A stretch of DNA of 64,000 nt from an uncultured Collinsella sp. (GTDB taxonomy: Bacteria; Actinomycetota; Coriobacteriia; Coriobacteriales; Coriobacteriaceae). The stretch lies in NCBI GenBank assembly GCA_905199225.1, contig CAJKFS010000002.1:1-64000 (forward strand), in the 5' to 3' direction. Below, one piece after another: positions 33,778-41,758 of this stretch; the first letter of the stretch is position 1, and every line of letters starts with the position of its first letter. Below the pieces are notes generated by a model that ran no database searches, was not told the DNA's origin, and saw only the letters and a program-made list of their open reading frames with translations. Made by a program: the position numbers and the translations under genes.

Positions 33778-34455
33778 ATGGCGGAAATGCAAGACGAGGT
33801 GCTGGACTGGGACCTCACCGAGGCGGACCCCGACGACGGGAGCCACGGCGGCTGGACCGTGCTGGAGGACGGCTTCTACCCGTTCACCGTCCAGAAGATG
33901 GAGCGCGCCCGCTTCGAGGGCAGCGCGAAGATGCCGGCCTGCCCCATGGCGGTGCTGACGCTCAAGGTGCAGGGCGCCGGCGGCGAGGAGGCGCTGGTGA
34001 CCCAGCGCGTGTACCTGCTGCAGCGCATGCTGTGGAAGGTCACGCAGTTCATGGAGGCAATCGGCCAGGGCCGCAACGAGCGCGGCAAGGTCGTCGTCAA
34101 CTGGGGCGACGTCGAGGGCCGCGGCGGCTGGCTCAAGCTCAAGAAGCGCTCGTACACCAACCGCGACGGCCAGGAGCGCGAGACCAACGACGTGGACTGC
34201 TTCTGCAAGCCCGAGGAGCACGAGAAGGCGTGGCGAGCCTACGCCAAGCAGTGCGGCGAGGACCCCGACGCGGCGCTGAGCGCCCCGCAGGCGCAGCAGG
34301 CGCCCGCCCAGCAGGCCTACGCGCCCCAGGCGGCTCCCTACGCGCCCCAGGCGGGCCCGCAGCAGCAGCAGTACCAGCAGCAGGCGATGGCGGGAATGCC
34401 CATCCCGCAGCCGCAGGCGGGGGCGTCGCAGCACCCCGGCTGGGGCATCCAGTAG
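33778..34455 (+). CDS. DUF669-like, probable single-strand-binding partner (225 aa)
   Basis: Residues about 1-165 match the DUF669 type that accompanies Sak4/Erf-like genes. It has a beta-rich core with GFYPFTVQKMERARFEGS and LKLKKRSYTNRDGQERETND. The C-terminal about 60 residues are a Gln/Pro/Ala-rich disordered tail ending WGIQ, like the acidic or flexible tails of SSB proteins. It may coat single-stranded DNA. It is transcribed between the Sak4-like and helicase genes. Confidence 0.7.
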   Translation: MAEMQDEVLDWDLTEADPDDGSHGGWTVLEDGFYPFTVQKMERARFEGSAKMPACPMAVLTLKVQGAGGEEALVTQRVYLLQRMLWKVTQFMEAIGQGRNERGKVVVNWGDVEGRGGWLKLKKRSYTNRDGQERETNDVDCFCKPEEHEKAWRAYAKQCGEDPDAALSAPQAQQAPAQQAYAPQAAPYAPQAGPQQQQYQQQAMAGMPIPQPQAGASQHPGWGIQ

Positions 34456-34458
34456 CCC

Positions 34459-36066
34459 ATGGAGCTTAGGCCGTACCAGCGGGAGGCCGTGGACGCCGTG
34501 GAGGCCGAGTGGGAGCAGGGCCGGAGGCTGACGCTCCTGGTCCTGCCCACCGGCTGCGGCAAGACCGTGGTCTTCTGCAACGTGGCCAAGGACGTGGTGG
34601 ACCGGGGCGGGCGCGTGCTCATCCTGGCCCACCGCGGCGAGCTGCTGCAGCAGGCCGCCGACAAGCTCCAGGCCGCCACGGGCCTGGGGTGCGCGGTGGA
34701 GAAGGCGGAGGAGACCAGCCTGGGCAGCTGGTACCGCGTCACCGTCGGCAGCGTGCAGAGCATGATGAGGGCGAGGCGGCTGGCGCGCTTCCCCGCCGAC
34801 TACTTCAGCGCCATCGTGGTCGACGAGGCGCACCACGCGCTGTCGGACAGCTACCGCGCAGTGCTCGACCACTTCCCCGACGCCAAGGTACTGGGCGTCA
34901 CCGCCACCGCCGACCGCGGCGACAAGCGCGACCTTGGCCAGCTGTTCGAGAGCGTGGCCTACGAGTACACGCTGCCGACGGCCATCCGCGAGGGGTACCT
35001 GTGCCCCATCCGGGCGCAGACCGTGCCGCTGTCCATCGACCTGGCGGGCGTGAAGGTGAGCGCGGGCGACTTCGCCGCCGGCGACCTGGGCACGGCGCTG
35101 GACCCGTACCTGGAGCGCATCGCCGACGAGATGCTGGCGGCGGGGTGCATGCGGCGCAAGACCGTGGCGTTCCTGCCGCTCGTGGCCACCTCCAAGAAGT
35201 TCGCGGCGGCGCTGGCCGCCAAGGGCTTCGACGCCATGGAGGTCGACGGCGAGAGCGAGGACCGCGCCGAGGTGCTTGGACGCTACGAGCAGGCCGGCCC
35301 CGGCGCGGTGCTGTGCAACTCCATGCTGCTCACCGAGGGCTGGGACTGCCCGAGCGTGGACTGCGTGGTGGTCCTGCGGCCCACGAAGGTGCGCAGCCTG
35401 TACGTGCAGATGGTCGGGCGCGGCACGCGCCTGAGCCCGGAGACGGGCAAGGCGGAGCTGCTGGTGCTCGACTTTTTGTGGATGACCGAGAGGCACGACC
35501 TGTGCCGCCCGGCGCACCTGGTGGCGCAGTCGCCCGAGGTGGCGGCGCGCATGACCGAGCTGGCCGAGCAGGCCCCGGGCGGGGTCGACCTGGAGGCGTG
35601 CGAGCGGCAGGCCAGCGCCGACGTGGTGGCGCAGCGCGAGGAGAGCCTGGCGCGCGAGCTGAAGGCGATGAAGGGCCGCAAGCGCAAGCTGGTCGACCCC
35701 GTGCAGTTCGAGATGAGCATCCAGGCCGAGGACCTGGCGGGCTGGGAGCCCGCGTTCCCCGCCGACCTGGAGCCGCCGACGGACAAGCAGCTGGCGGCGC
35801 TGGAGCGCTTCGGCATCTTCCCCGACGAGGTGGCGTGCAAGGGCAAGGCCAGCCTGCTGCTGGAGCGCCTGGACAAGCGCCGCCGCGAGGGGCTGACCAC
35901 CCCGAAGCAGATACGGTGCCTGGAGCGCTTCGGCTTCTCGCACGTGGGCACGTGGCCGTTCGACGCGGCCAGCAACATGATCAGCCGCATAGCGGCGCAG
36001 GGGTGGCGCGGCGTCCCGCGCGGCGTCGACCCCGCGACGTACGACCCGACGACGATGGAGGTGTAG
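34459..36066 (+). CDS. SF2 DEAD/DEAH-type helicase (535 aa)
   Basis: Phage replication helicase. Q-like motif LRPYQREAVDAV, Walker A PTGCGKTVVF (about residues 30-39), DEAH box in IVVDEAHHALSDS (about 117-129), motif III TATADRG, motif V ...NSMLLTEGWDCPSVDCVV, and motif VI QMVGRGTRLSPE (about 318-329). About 200 extra residues at the C-terminus contain two repeats of a small helical unit (LAALERFGIFPDE, IRCLERFGFSHVG) of unknown role. The ATG lies three bases after the preceding stop. Confidence 0.88.
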   Translation: MELRPYQREAVDAVEAEWEQGRRLTLLVLPTGCGKTVVFCNVAKDVVDRGGRVLILAHRGELLQQAADKLQAATGLGCAVEKAEETSLGSWYRVTVGSVQSMMRARRLARFPADYFSAIVVDEAHHALSDSYRAVLDHFPDAKVLGVTATADRGDKRDLGQLFESVAYEYTLPTAIREGYLCPIRAQTVPLSIDLAGVKVSAGDFAAGDLGTALDPYLERIADEMLAAGCMRRKTVAFLPLVATSKKFAAALAAKGFDAMEVDGESEDRAEVLGRYEQAGPGAVLCNSMLLTEGWDCPSVDCVVVLRPTKVRSLYVQMVGRGTRLSPETGKAELLVLDFLWMTERHDLCRPAHLVAQSPEVAARMTELAEQAPGGVDLEACERQASADVVAQREESLARELKAMKGRKRKLVDPVQFEMSIQAEDLAGWEPAFPADLEPPTDKQLAALERFGIFPDEVACKGKASLLLERLDKRRREGLTTPKQIRCLERFGFSHVGTWPFDAASNMISRIAAQGWRGVPRGVDPATYDPTTMEV

Positions 36067-36069
36067 GAG

Positions 36070-38490
36070 ATGGACGGGAGCCTTCTGGGCGAAGACCTCG
36101 ACGGCATCCTGGCGGCGCTGCCGGCGGCATCGCTCGACTACCAGGAATGGGTGGGCGTCGGCATGGCGCTCAAGGCCGAGGGCTACGGCTGCGAGGTCTG
36201 GGACGCGTGGAGCGCCGCCGACGCGGCGCGCTACCACGCCGGCGAGTGCGAGCGCAAGTGGCGCTCCTTCGGCGACGGCGGCGAGGGCCGCGTGAACGGC
36301 GGCACGCTGGTGCAGATGGCCATGGAGCGCGGCTACGAGCCGCCCGGCTGGGGCGACGACGAGGCGTTCGGCTGGGACCTGGCCGAGGCGGACCCGTGGG
36401 ACGGCCCGGGGACGCCGGGCGGGCGCGAATGGCGCACGACGCGCCCGCAGCAGCAGGGCCAGGCCGAGCCCGCCAACGTCGTGGTCGACCCCACGTGGCT
36501 GGAGGGCGAGGAGCTGCGCGAGCCCGAGGGCGACGCGTGGCACCCCGCCGACCAGCTGACGCGCTACCTGTCGGCGCTGTTCGACCCCGAGGACATAGTG
36601 GGCTACGTCACCGCCGCGTTCGAGCGCGACGGGCGGTGGACGCCCGCGGGCAAGGGCGACTGCACGCGCACCGCCGGCGAGATCATCCAGCAGCTGGCGA
36701 AGTACGGCGACGATTTGAGCTACACGCTGGGCCAGCCGAACGCCGAGGCGGGCGCGTGGATACGCTTCAACCCGCTCGACGGGCAGGGCGTGCGAAACGG
36801 CAACGTGGCGGAGTTCCGCTACGCGCTCGTGGAGTCCGACGAGATGGCGCCCGGCCGCCAGATGGCCGTGATGCGCGCGCTGGAGCTGCCCATCGCGGCG
36901 GTGGTCCACAGCGGCAACAAGTCCGTGCACGCCATCGTGCGCGTGGACGCCAAGGACTACGACGAGTACCGCAAGCGCGTGGACTTCCTGTACCGCACGT
37001 GCCAGGACAACGGCCTGAAGCTGGACACGCAGAACAAGAACCCGTCCCGCCTGTCCCGCATGCCCGGCGTGGAGCGCGCGGGGCGCAGGCAGTGGCTCGT
37101 GGCCGAGTCCATGGGCCAGCCGAGCTGGAAGGCGTGGCGCGAGTGGCTGGACGAGCAGAACGACGACCTGCCCGACCCCGAGACGCTGGCCGCCACGTGG
37201 GACGACATGCCCGAGCTGGCCCCGCCGCTCATCGAGGGCGTGCTGCGCCAGGGGCACAAGATGCTCCTGGCGGGTCCGTCCAAGGCGGGCAAGTCGTTCG
37301 CGCTCATCGCGCTGACGGTGGCCATCGCCGAGGGCCTGGAGTGGTTCGGATGGCGCTGCGCCCAGGGCCGCGTCATGTACGTGAACCTGGAGCTGGACCG
37401 GGCATCCTGCCTGCACCGCTTCCGCGACGTGTACGCCGCCATGGGCGCCGAGCCGCGCAACCTGGCGAACGTGGCCGTGTGGAACCTGCGCGGCAAGTCC
37501 AAGCCGATGGACCAGCTGGCGCCGGCGCTCATACGCCGCGCGGCCAAGGAGCGCCCCATCGCCGTCATCGTCGACCCCATCTACAAGGTCATCACGGGCG
37601 ACGAGAACAGCGCGGACCAGATGGCGGCGTTCTGCAACCAGTTCGACAAGGTGGCCGACGGGCTGGGCTGCGCGGTCATCTACTGCCACCACCACTCCAA
37701 GGGCGCCCAGGGCGGCAAGCGCTCAATGGACCGCGCATCAGGCTCGGGCGTGTTCGCGCGAGACCCCGACGCGCTGCTGGACATGCTGGAGCTGCACGTG
37801 TCCGACGAGCTGCGCGCGCAGCTGGAGGCCCGCGCGGTCGGCCAGCAGGCCGCGGGCTTCATGGACGCCAACGCCGCGCGGCTGGGCGGGGGATGGCGCG
37901 CCGAGGTGCCCGAGGACGACCTGGCGGCGGGCGGCGACAAGCTCATGGCCGCGTGCCGCTCCATCGTGCAGGCGCGCGCGCCGGAGTGGACCAAGGCGTA
38001 CCTCGACGGCATCCTGGCCGCGCGGGGCAGGGCCAAGGCGATGAGCGCATGGCGCGTGGAGGGCACCCTGCGCGAGTTCCCGCGCTTCGAGCCGGTGGAC
38101 CTGCTGTTCGACTACCCCATGCACGCGGTCGACCGCACGGGGCTTCTGGCGGACGCCAGCCCCGAGGGCGAGGAGATGGGGCGCATGGACTACCGCGCCC
38201 AGGGCCGCGAGCGCAAGGCCAGGAACGACGCCAAGAAGCAGGAGGAGAAGCTGGCGGCGCTGCGCGAGGGCATGGCCGCCTGCGCCGAGGACGGCGTGGA
38301 CGCCACCGTGGCCAACGTGGTGGAGCGCATGCCCGAGGTGAACGGCAAGCAGGTGACCAAGGCCACCGTGCAGTCATGGGTCAAGGCTTCGGCCAACGAG
38401 TGGTGCACGATCATCAGCGAGGGAGGCAAGGGCAACCAGCCAGGCGTGCTGCGCGACCCCGAGATGGAGGACGCCATGACGGGCTGGTAG
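36070..38490 (+). CDS. Primase-replicative helicase (806 aa)
   Basis: A PriCT-like domain (about residues 12-95: DYQEWVGVGMALKAEGYG, CERKWRSFG) precedes a primase-polymerase-like part (about 170-360: TLGQPNAEAGAWIRFNPLDG, VVHSGNKSVHAIVRVDA). Then a RepA/DnaB-like ATPase with Walker A LLAGPSKAGKSFALIA (about 397-412), Walker B PIAVIVDPIYKV and the H-rich VIYCHHHSKGA. A helical C-terminus has an HTH-like end (VTKATVQSWVKA). It would prime and unwind phage DNA. It follows the SF2 helicase by three bases and is the last gene before the palindrome cluster. Confidence 0.85.
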   Translation: MDGSLLGEDLDGILAALPAASLDYQEWVGVGMALKAEGYGCEVWDAWSAADAARYHAGECERKWRSFGDGGEGRVNGGTLVQMAMERGYEPPGWGDDEAFGWDLAEADPWDGPGTPGGREWRTTRPQQQGQAEPANVVVDPTWLEGEELREPEGDAWHPADQLTRYLSALFDPEDIVGYVTAAFERDGRWTPAGKGDCTRTAGEIIQQLAKYGDDLSYTLGQPNAEAGAWIRFNPLDGQGVRNGNVAEFRYALVESDEMAPGRQMAVMRALELPIAAVVHSGNKSVHAIVRVDAKDYDEYRKRVDFLYRTCQDNGLKLDTQNKNPSRLSRMPGVERAGRRQWLVAESMGQPSWKAWREWLDEQNDDLPDPETLAATWDDMPELAPPLIEGVLRQGHKMLLAGPSKAGKSFALIALTVAIAEGLEWFGWRCAQGRVMYVNLELDRASCLHRFRDVYAAMGAEPRNLANVAVWNLRGKSKPMDQLAPALIRRAAKERPIAVIVDPIYKVITGDENSADQMAAFCNQFDKVADGLGCAVIYCHHHSKGAQGGKRSMDRASGSGVFARDPDALLDMLELHVSDELRAQLEARAVGQQAAGFMDANAARLGGGWRAEVPEDDLAAGGDKLMAACRSIVQARAPEWTKAYLDGILAARGRAKAMSAWRVEGTLREFPRFEPVDLLFDYPMHAVDRTGLLADASPEGEEMGRMDYRAQGRERKARNDAKKQEEKLAALREGMAACAEDGVDATVANVVERMPEVNGKQVTKATVQSWVKASANEWCTIISEGGKGNQPGVLRDPEMEDAMTGW

Positions 38491-38507
38491 GCGGCTGTTG
38501 CGTGTAT

Positions 38508-38646
38508 GTATGGACTATCCCTAAAGGGATAAGTGTATCCATACAGACAAAACCAACTAGTTGGATGGCGGCGGGGCCGTGCGTGCGGGCTGAAGCCGCG
38601 CCCGCACTCGTGCGCGGTGGCCACGCCCCGCCATCCATGCAACTAG
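38508..38646. promoter_or_regulatory. Cluster of nested palindromes after the primase-helicase gene
   Basis: First set: outer GTATGGA/TCCATAC (38508-38514, 38538-38544) around inner TATCCCT/AGGGATA (38516-38522, 38525-38531). Second set: a long imperfect stem 38557-38577 with 38625-38646, enclosing a perfect 8-bp stem 38583-38590/38600-38607. The cluster lies at the break between replication and later genes. It could be a replication origin, a terminator/antiterminator or a late operator. Confidence 0.45.
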
Positions 38647-38677
38647 ACGAAATACGAACGAACGAAGGAGAACGAAC

Positions 38678-39250
38678 ATGGGAATCATCTGCGAGGCCTG
38701 CGGGCGCGACATCGACGCCCTGGGGCAGGACAACATGGGAGTGGACGCGCCGCTGTGCGAGGACTGCTGGGGCGAGCAGCAGAGCCACGCGGTGGCCGCG
38801 CTGAAGCGCGAGAACGCCAGCCTGCGCCGCAGGAACGAGTCGCTGGACAAGAGCCGCAAGGCGCTGGGGCTTCAGCTGGCGGAAGCCAACCGAAAGCTGC
38901 GCGAGGATGGCGCCCGTCCCGAGACGACGAAGTTCGCGGCGGGCGCGGTCAAGGACGCGCGCCTGAGCATCGAGACGGTCTACAAGGTGAGCCGCGAGCG
39001 AGCCCTGGCGCTCACGAAGCTGGACGAGTGCGAGATGTGGCTGGGGCGCTGCGAGCCCAAGGAGACGGCGGCGTCGACGCTCGAGGGCGCGGCCCAGGAC
39101 GCCGCCATGCCGTGCCTAAAGGACGACGGGGCGCACAGCTTCGCGATGCCCGACGTGAGCGTCGAGATAAACGCCGAGAAGGTCGCCGAGGCAGTGGCGA
39201 AAAGCCTGCGCGAATCAGTGCAGCCGGCCCTGCGGATGGCGGTGGAGTAG
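38678..39250 (+). CDS. Zinc-ribbon and coiled-coil phage protein (190 aa)
   Basis: CEACGRD and CEDCW (about residues 5-30) form a four-Cys zinc ribbon. A charged coiled coil covers about 40-75 (LKRENASLRRRNESLDKSRK). About 85-125 is a helical stretch ending ALTKLDECEMWLGRC. The last 40 residues contain a beta-like VSVEINAEKVAEAV. A ribosome binding site GAAGGAG precedes the ATG. The function is unknown. It starts the small-gene block before packaging. Confidence 0.6.
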   Translation: MGIICEACGRDIDALGQDNMGVDAPLCEDCWGEQQSHAVAALKRENASLRRRNESLDKSRKALGLQLAEANRKLREDGARPETTKFAAGAVKDARLSIETVYKVSRERALALTKLDECEMWLGRCEPKETAASTLEGAAQDAAMPCLKDDGAHSFAMPDVSVEINAEKVAEAVAKSLRESVQPALRMAVE

Positions 39251-39252
39251 CC

Positions 39253-39435
39253 ATGGAGCAGCAGACGAAGCCCAAGCGCCGCCCCAGCATCGAGGTGCGC
39301 TGCCCGGAGTGCGGCATGCGCGAGATCTGGCACCACCTGCCGAGAGGCGGCGACCGCTGCCGCTGGTGCGGGCACCTGTTCGAGGACTACACGTACCGCA
39401 AGGTCGGGCCGGGAGCGAAAGAGGACGCGCGATGA
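39253..39435 (+). CDS. Com-like zinc finger protein (60 aa)
   Basis: Almost the entire protein is one zinc ribbon: VRCPECGMREIWHH, a short loop, then DRCRWCGHLFEDY. Com of phage Mu is a similarly small zinc protein that controls translation of a modification gene. Here the likeness is only in size and Cys spacing. It overlaps the next ATG by four bases. Confidence 0.6.
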   Translation: MEQQTKPKRRPSIEVRCPECGMREIWHHLPRGGDRCRWCGHLFEDYTYRKVGPGAKEDAR

Positions 39436-39665
39436 AGAACTGGGAGCGATACTTCGGCACGCCAGAGAGGGCGATGCTCATGGAGGTGCGCATGCGGCGC
39501 GACGGGCGCCGGTTCCACATCATGGTGAGCGAGTGCAACCCAGACACCAGGTGCGCGTTCGAATCGCGGTTCGTGCGGGACTTCGCCTCGTGGGGCGAGT
39601 ACCAGGACTGGCTCAACGCCGAATACGACGACGGGACCATCAAATGGGAGGAGGACGCTCGATGA
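39432..39665 (+). CDS. Small phage protein, tandem paralogue 1 (77 aa)
   Basis: Opens MKNWERYFGTPERAMLMEV and ends with a short beta/helix part (DFASWGEYQDWLNAEYDDG). The next gene begins with nearly the same 17 residues and shares the DY/WL helix, so the two are duplicates. No known domain is seen. ATGA overlaps join it to both neighbours. Confidence 0.6.
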   Translation: MKNWERYFGTPERAMLMEVRMRRDGRRFHIMVSECNPDTRCAFESRFVRDFASWGEYQDWLNAEYDDGTIKWEEDAR

Positions 39666-39988
39666 CGAACTGGGAGCACTACTTCGGCACGCCGGAGAGG
39701 GCCGCGCTGATGGACGTGGAGTTCTACGCCATCCCGGCGATGGTGGTCGTGAAGCGCGAGGAGCAGGCGGGCGATACCGCCACGCTCAGGGTCGTGGCGC
39801 GCTTCTACTCGAACGCCGACTACCTGGATTGGCTCAAGGCAGAGCGGCGCGGCAAAATGAACCGCCCGGGATGCAACTGGGGGTGCCTGCTCGCGATAGC
39901 CGCGATCGTCGCCATAGACGCGGCGGCCATCTACGCCATAAGGGCGCTGGTGCTCGGCCTCATGGCCATAGCCGTGGCGGCGTGCTAG
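39662..39988 (+). CDS. Small phage membrane protein, tandem paralogue 2 (108 aa)
   Basis: Residues 1-60 repeat the fold of the preceding gene (MTNWEHYFGTPERAALMDVE, NADYLDWLKAE). It then adds a membrane helix of about 35 hydrophobic residues (CLLAIAAIVAIDAAAIYAIR, ALVLGLMAIAVAAC). It therefore looks like a membrane-tethered version of its neighbour. The function is unknown. A hairpin follows its stop. Confidence 0.6.
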   Translation: MTNWEHYFGTPERAALMDVEFYAIPAMVVVKREEQAGDTATLRVVARFYSNADYLDWLKAERRGKMNRPGCNWGCLLAIAAIVAIDAAAIYAIRALVLGLMAIAVAAC

Positions 39989-40014
39989 GGACAACCGAAT
40001 ACGGAAACAGGCAG

Positions 40015-40038
40015 AGGGCCGTCCTTCGGGGCGGCCCT
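40015..40038 (+). terminator. Hairpin between small genes and terminase
   Basis: AGGGCCG/CGGCCCT, 7-bp stem with a 10-base loop, followed by TCCTCGTTT. It is probably a partial terminator separating early/middle from late genes. Confidence 0.55.
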
Positions 40039-40069
40039 TCCTCGTTTCAGGGGCGACACGTGCCAGACC

Positions 40070-41758
40070 ATGGCCGGCATGGGAAGCAGCAAACGAGACA
40101 TAACGCCGGCGCAGGAGCGCTACTGCCAGGAGAGGGCCAAGGGCGCCACGCAGCGCCGGGCCTACCTGTCCGCGTTCCCGTCCAGCGAGAGGTGGAAGCC
40201 CGCCACGGTGGACAACCGCGCCTACGAGCTGGAGAAGCGCCGTGAGGTTTCGGCGAGGCTCAAGGAGCTGCAGAAGGCGGCGGCCGCCGCGGCGGTGGTG
40301 ACGCGCGCGGAGATAGTCGGCGCGCAGGCCATGCTGCTGCGCAAGGGCGTGGCCGCCGTGGAGGCGCACAGCCTGGCGGACAAGGACCTCGCCCCGGCCG
40401 TCAAGGCGCTGGCCGACGCGAGCGACCGCCTGATGGCGTGGCTGCCGGAGGACGAGCCCGAGGAGCGCCCCGCGTTCGTGCGGGACTTCGCGCTGCTGCT
40501 GGGCCCGCGCTTCCTCGCGCCGCACCGCATGATAGCCGACGGCTACCGGGGCGATATCTGGCTGGCGGGCGGGCGCGGCTCGTGCAAGTCCTCGTTCTGC
40601 TCGCTGGAGGTCGTGAACCACATCGAGCGCAACCCCGACCAGCACGCCGTGGTGCTCATGAAGCGCAAGGCGGACCTGCGCGACGCGGCCTACGCCCAGG
40701 TGGTGTGGGCCATCCGCGCGCTCGGGCTGGAGGACCAGTACGACATGCCGGAGTCCACGCTGCGCATCACCAAGAAGGCAACGGGGCAGAAGATCATCTT
40801 CCGCGGCTGCGACAACGCGAACAAGATCAAGTCCATCAAGGTGCCGTTCGGCTACGTGGGCTGCGTGTGGTTCGAGGAGGCCGACCAGTTCCGCGGCATG
40901 GCCGAGGTGCGCAAGGTCACGCAGTCGCTCACGCGAGGCGGCGAGAGCTGCGTGCGCCTGTACTCGTTCAACCCGCCGCGCTCGGAGCGCTGCTGGGTCA
41001 ACGCCGAGATGGAGCGACGCGAGGCCGAGGGCCTGCCGGTGTTCCGCTCGACGTACCTGGACGTGCCGCCGGAGTGGCTGGGCGGGCAGTTCATCGCCGA
41101 CGCCGAGGAGCTGAAGCGGACCGACGAGCGCGCGTACCGCCACGAGTACCTGGGCGAGCCGGTGGGCATCGGCACCGAGGTGTTCGACAACGTGGTGTTC
41201 CGCGCTATCACCGACGAGGAGATCGCGCAGTTCGAGCGCCTGCGCTTCGGCCAGGACTTCGGCTGGTACCCCGACCCGTGGGCCGTGACCGGCAGCGAGT
41301 GGAGGCCCGGCCAGCGCGAGCTGCTGACGTTCTGCGAGGACGGCGCGAACAAGCTGCCGCCCGACGAGCAGGCCGAGCGCGTCAAGGCGCTGCTCACGTG
41401 GAGCGACGGGGAGGGCCGCGCGCCCGAGTACCACCACCTGCCCGTGCTGTCCGACGACGGCGACCCCACGGCCATCGCCGTGCAGCGCGACCACGGCGCG
41501 AACGCCCGGGCTGCGGGCAAGGGGAAGCCGGGCCGCATGGCCAGCTACCGCTTCCTGCAGTGCCTCGCGGCGTGGGTCATCGACCCCGTGCGCTGCCCGA
41601 GGCTGGCGGCGGAGGTGCGGGCCCTGGAGTACGCGCAGTCCCCCGACGGCGAGGTGCTCAACGAGATACCCGACGGGAACGACCACTGGGTGGACGCAAC
41701 CCGATACGCGACGATGGACGAGGCGCGCCGTGCGCGCGGATACAGGAAGGCGGCATAG
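40070..41758 (+). CDS. Terminase with fused small-subunit-like N-terminus and large subunit (562 aa)
   Basis: Packaging motor. Residues about 8-70 resemble a terminase small subunit HTH region (ITPAQERYCQERAKGATQRR, YLSAFPSSERWKPATVDNRA, YELEKRREV). A helical linker runs to about 130. The large-subunit ATPase then shows Walker A-like LAGGRGSCKSSFCSLE (about 166-181), Walker B VGCVWFEEADQF (about 262-273) and coupling motif YSFNPP. The RNase-H nuclease has FGQDFGWYPDPWAV (about 396) and NDHWVDATRYA (about 538-548). The class is PBSX/terminase_3. No separate small-subunit gene exists nearby. The start could also be ATG 40079, and the ribosome binding site is weak. Confidence 0.88.
   Translation: MAGMGSSKRDITPAQERYCQERAKGATQRRAYLSAFPSSERWKPATVDNRAYELEKRREVSARLKELQKAAAAAAVVTRAEIVGAQAMLLRKGVAAVEAHSLADKDLAPAVKALADASDRLMAWLPEDEPEERPAFVRDFALLLGPRFLAPHRMIADGYRGDIWLAGGRGSCKSSFCSLEVVNHIERNPDQHAVVLMKRKADLRDAAYAQVVWAIRALGLEDQYDMPESTLRITKKATGQKIIFRGCDNANKIKSIKVPFGYVGCVWFEEADQFRGMAEVRKVTQSLTRGGESCVRLYSFNPPRSERCWVNAEMERREAEGLPVFRSTYLDVPPEWLGGQFIADAEELKRTDERAYRHEYLGEPVGIGTEVFDNVVFRAITDEEIAQFERLRFGQDFGWYPDPWAVTGSEWRPGQRELLTFCEDGANKLPPDEQAERVKALLTWSDGEGRAPEYHHLPVLSDDGDPTAIAVQRDHGANARAAGKGKPGRMASYRFLQCLAAWVIDPVRCPRLAAEVRALEYAQSPDGEVLNEIPDGNDHWVDATRYATMDEARRARGYRKAA

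Noticed and set aside
32683..37695. Very long minus-strand open frame (over 1,600 codons) opposite the replication genes
   Set aside because: It is a shadow of high-GC third-position codon use. The product is His/Arg/Val-rich with no domain, and the plus strand carries well-recognised genes with proper overlaps.
38930..39070. Resemblance of the segment around ALTKLDECEMWLGRC to Acb2-type anti-CBASS proteins
   Set aside because: Only a few residues match and the protein also has a zinc ribbon. Not enough for a call without a profile search.
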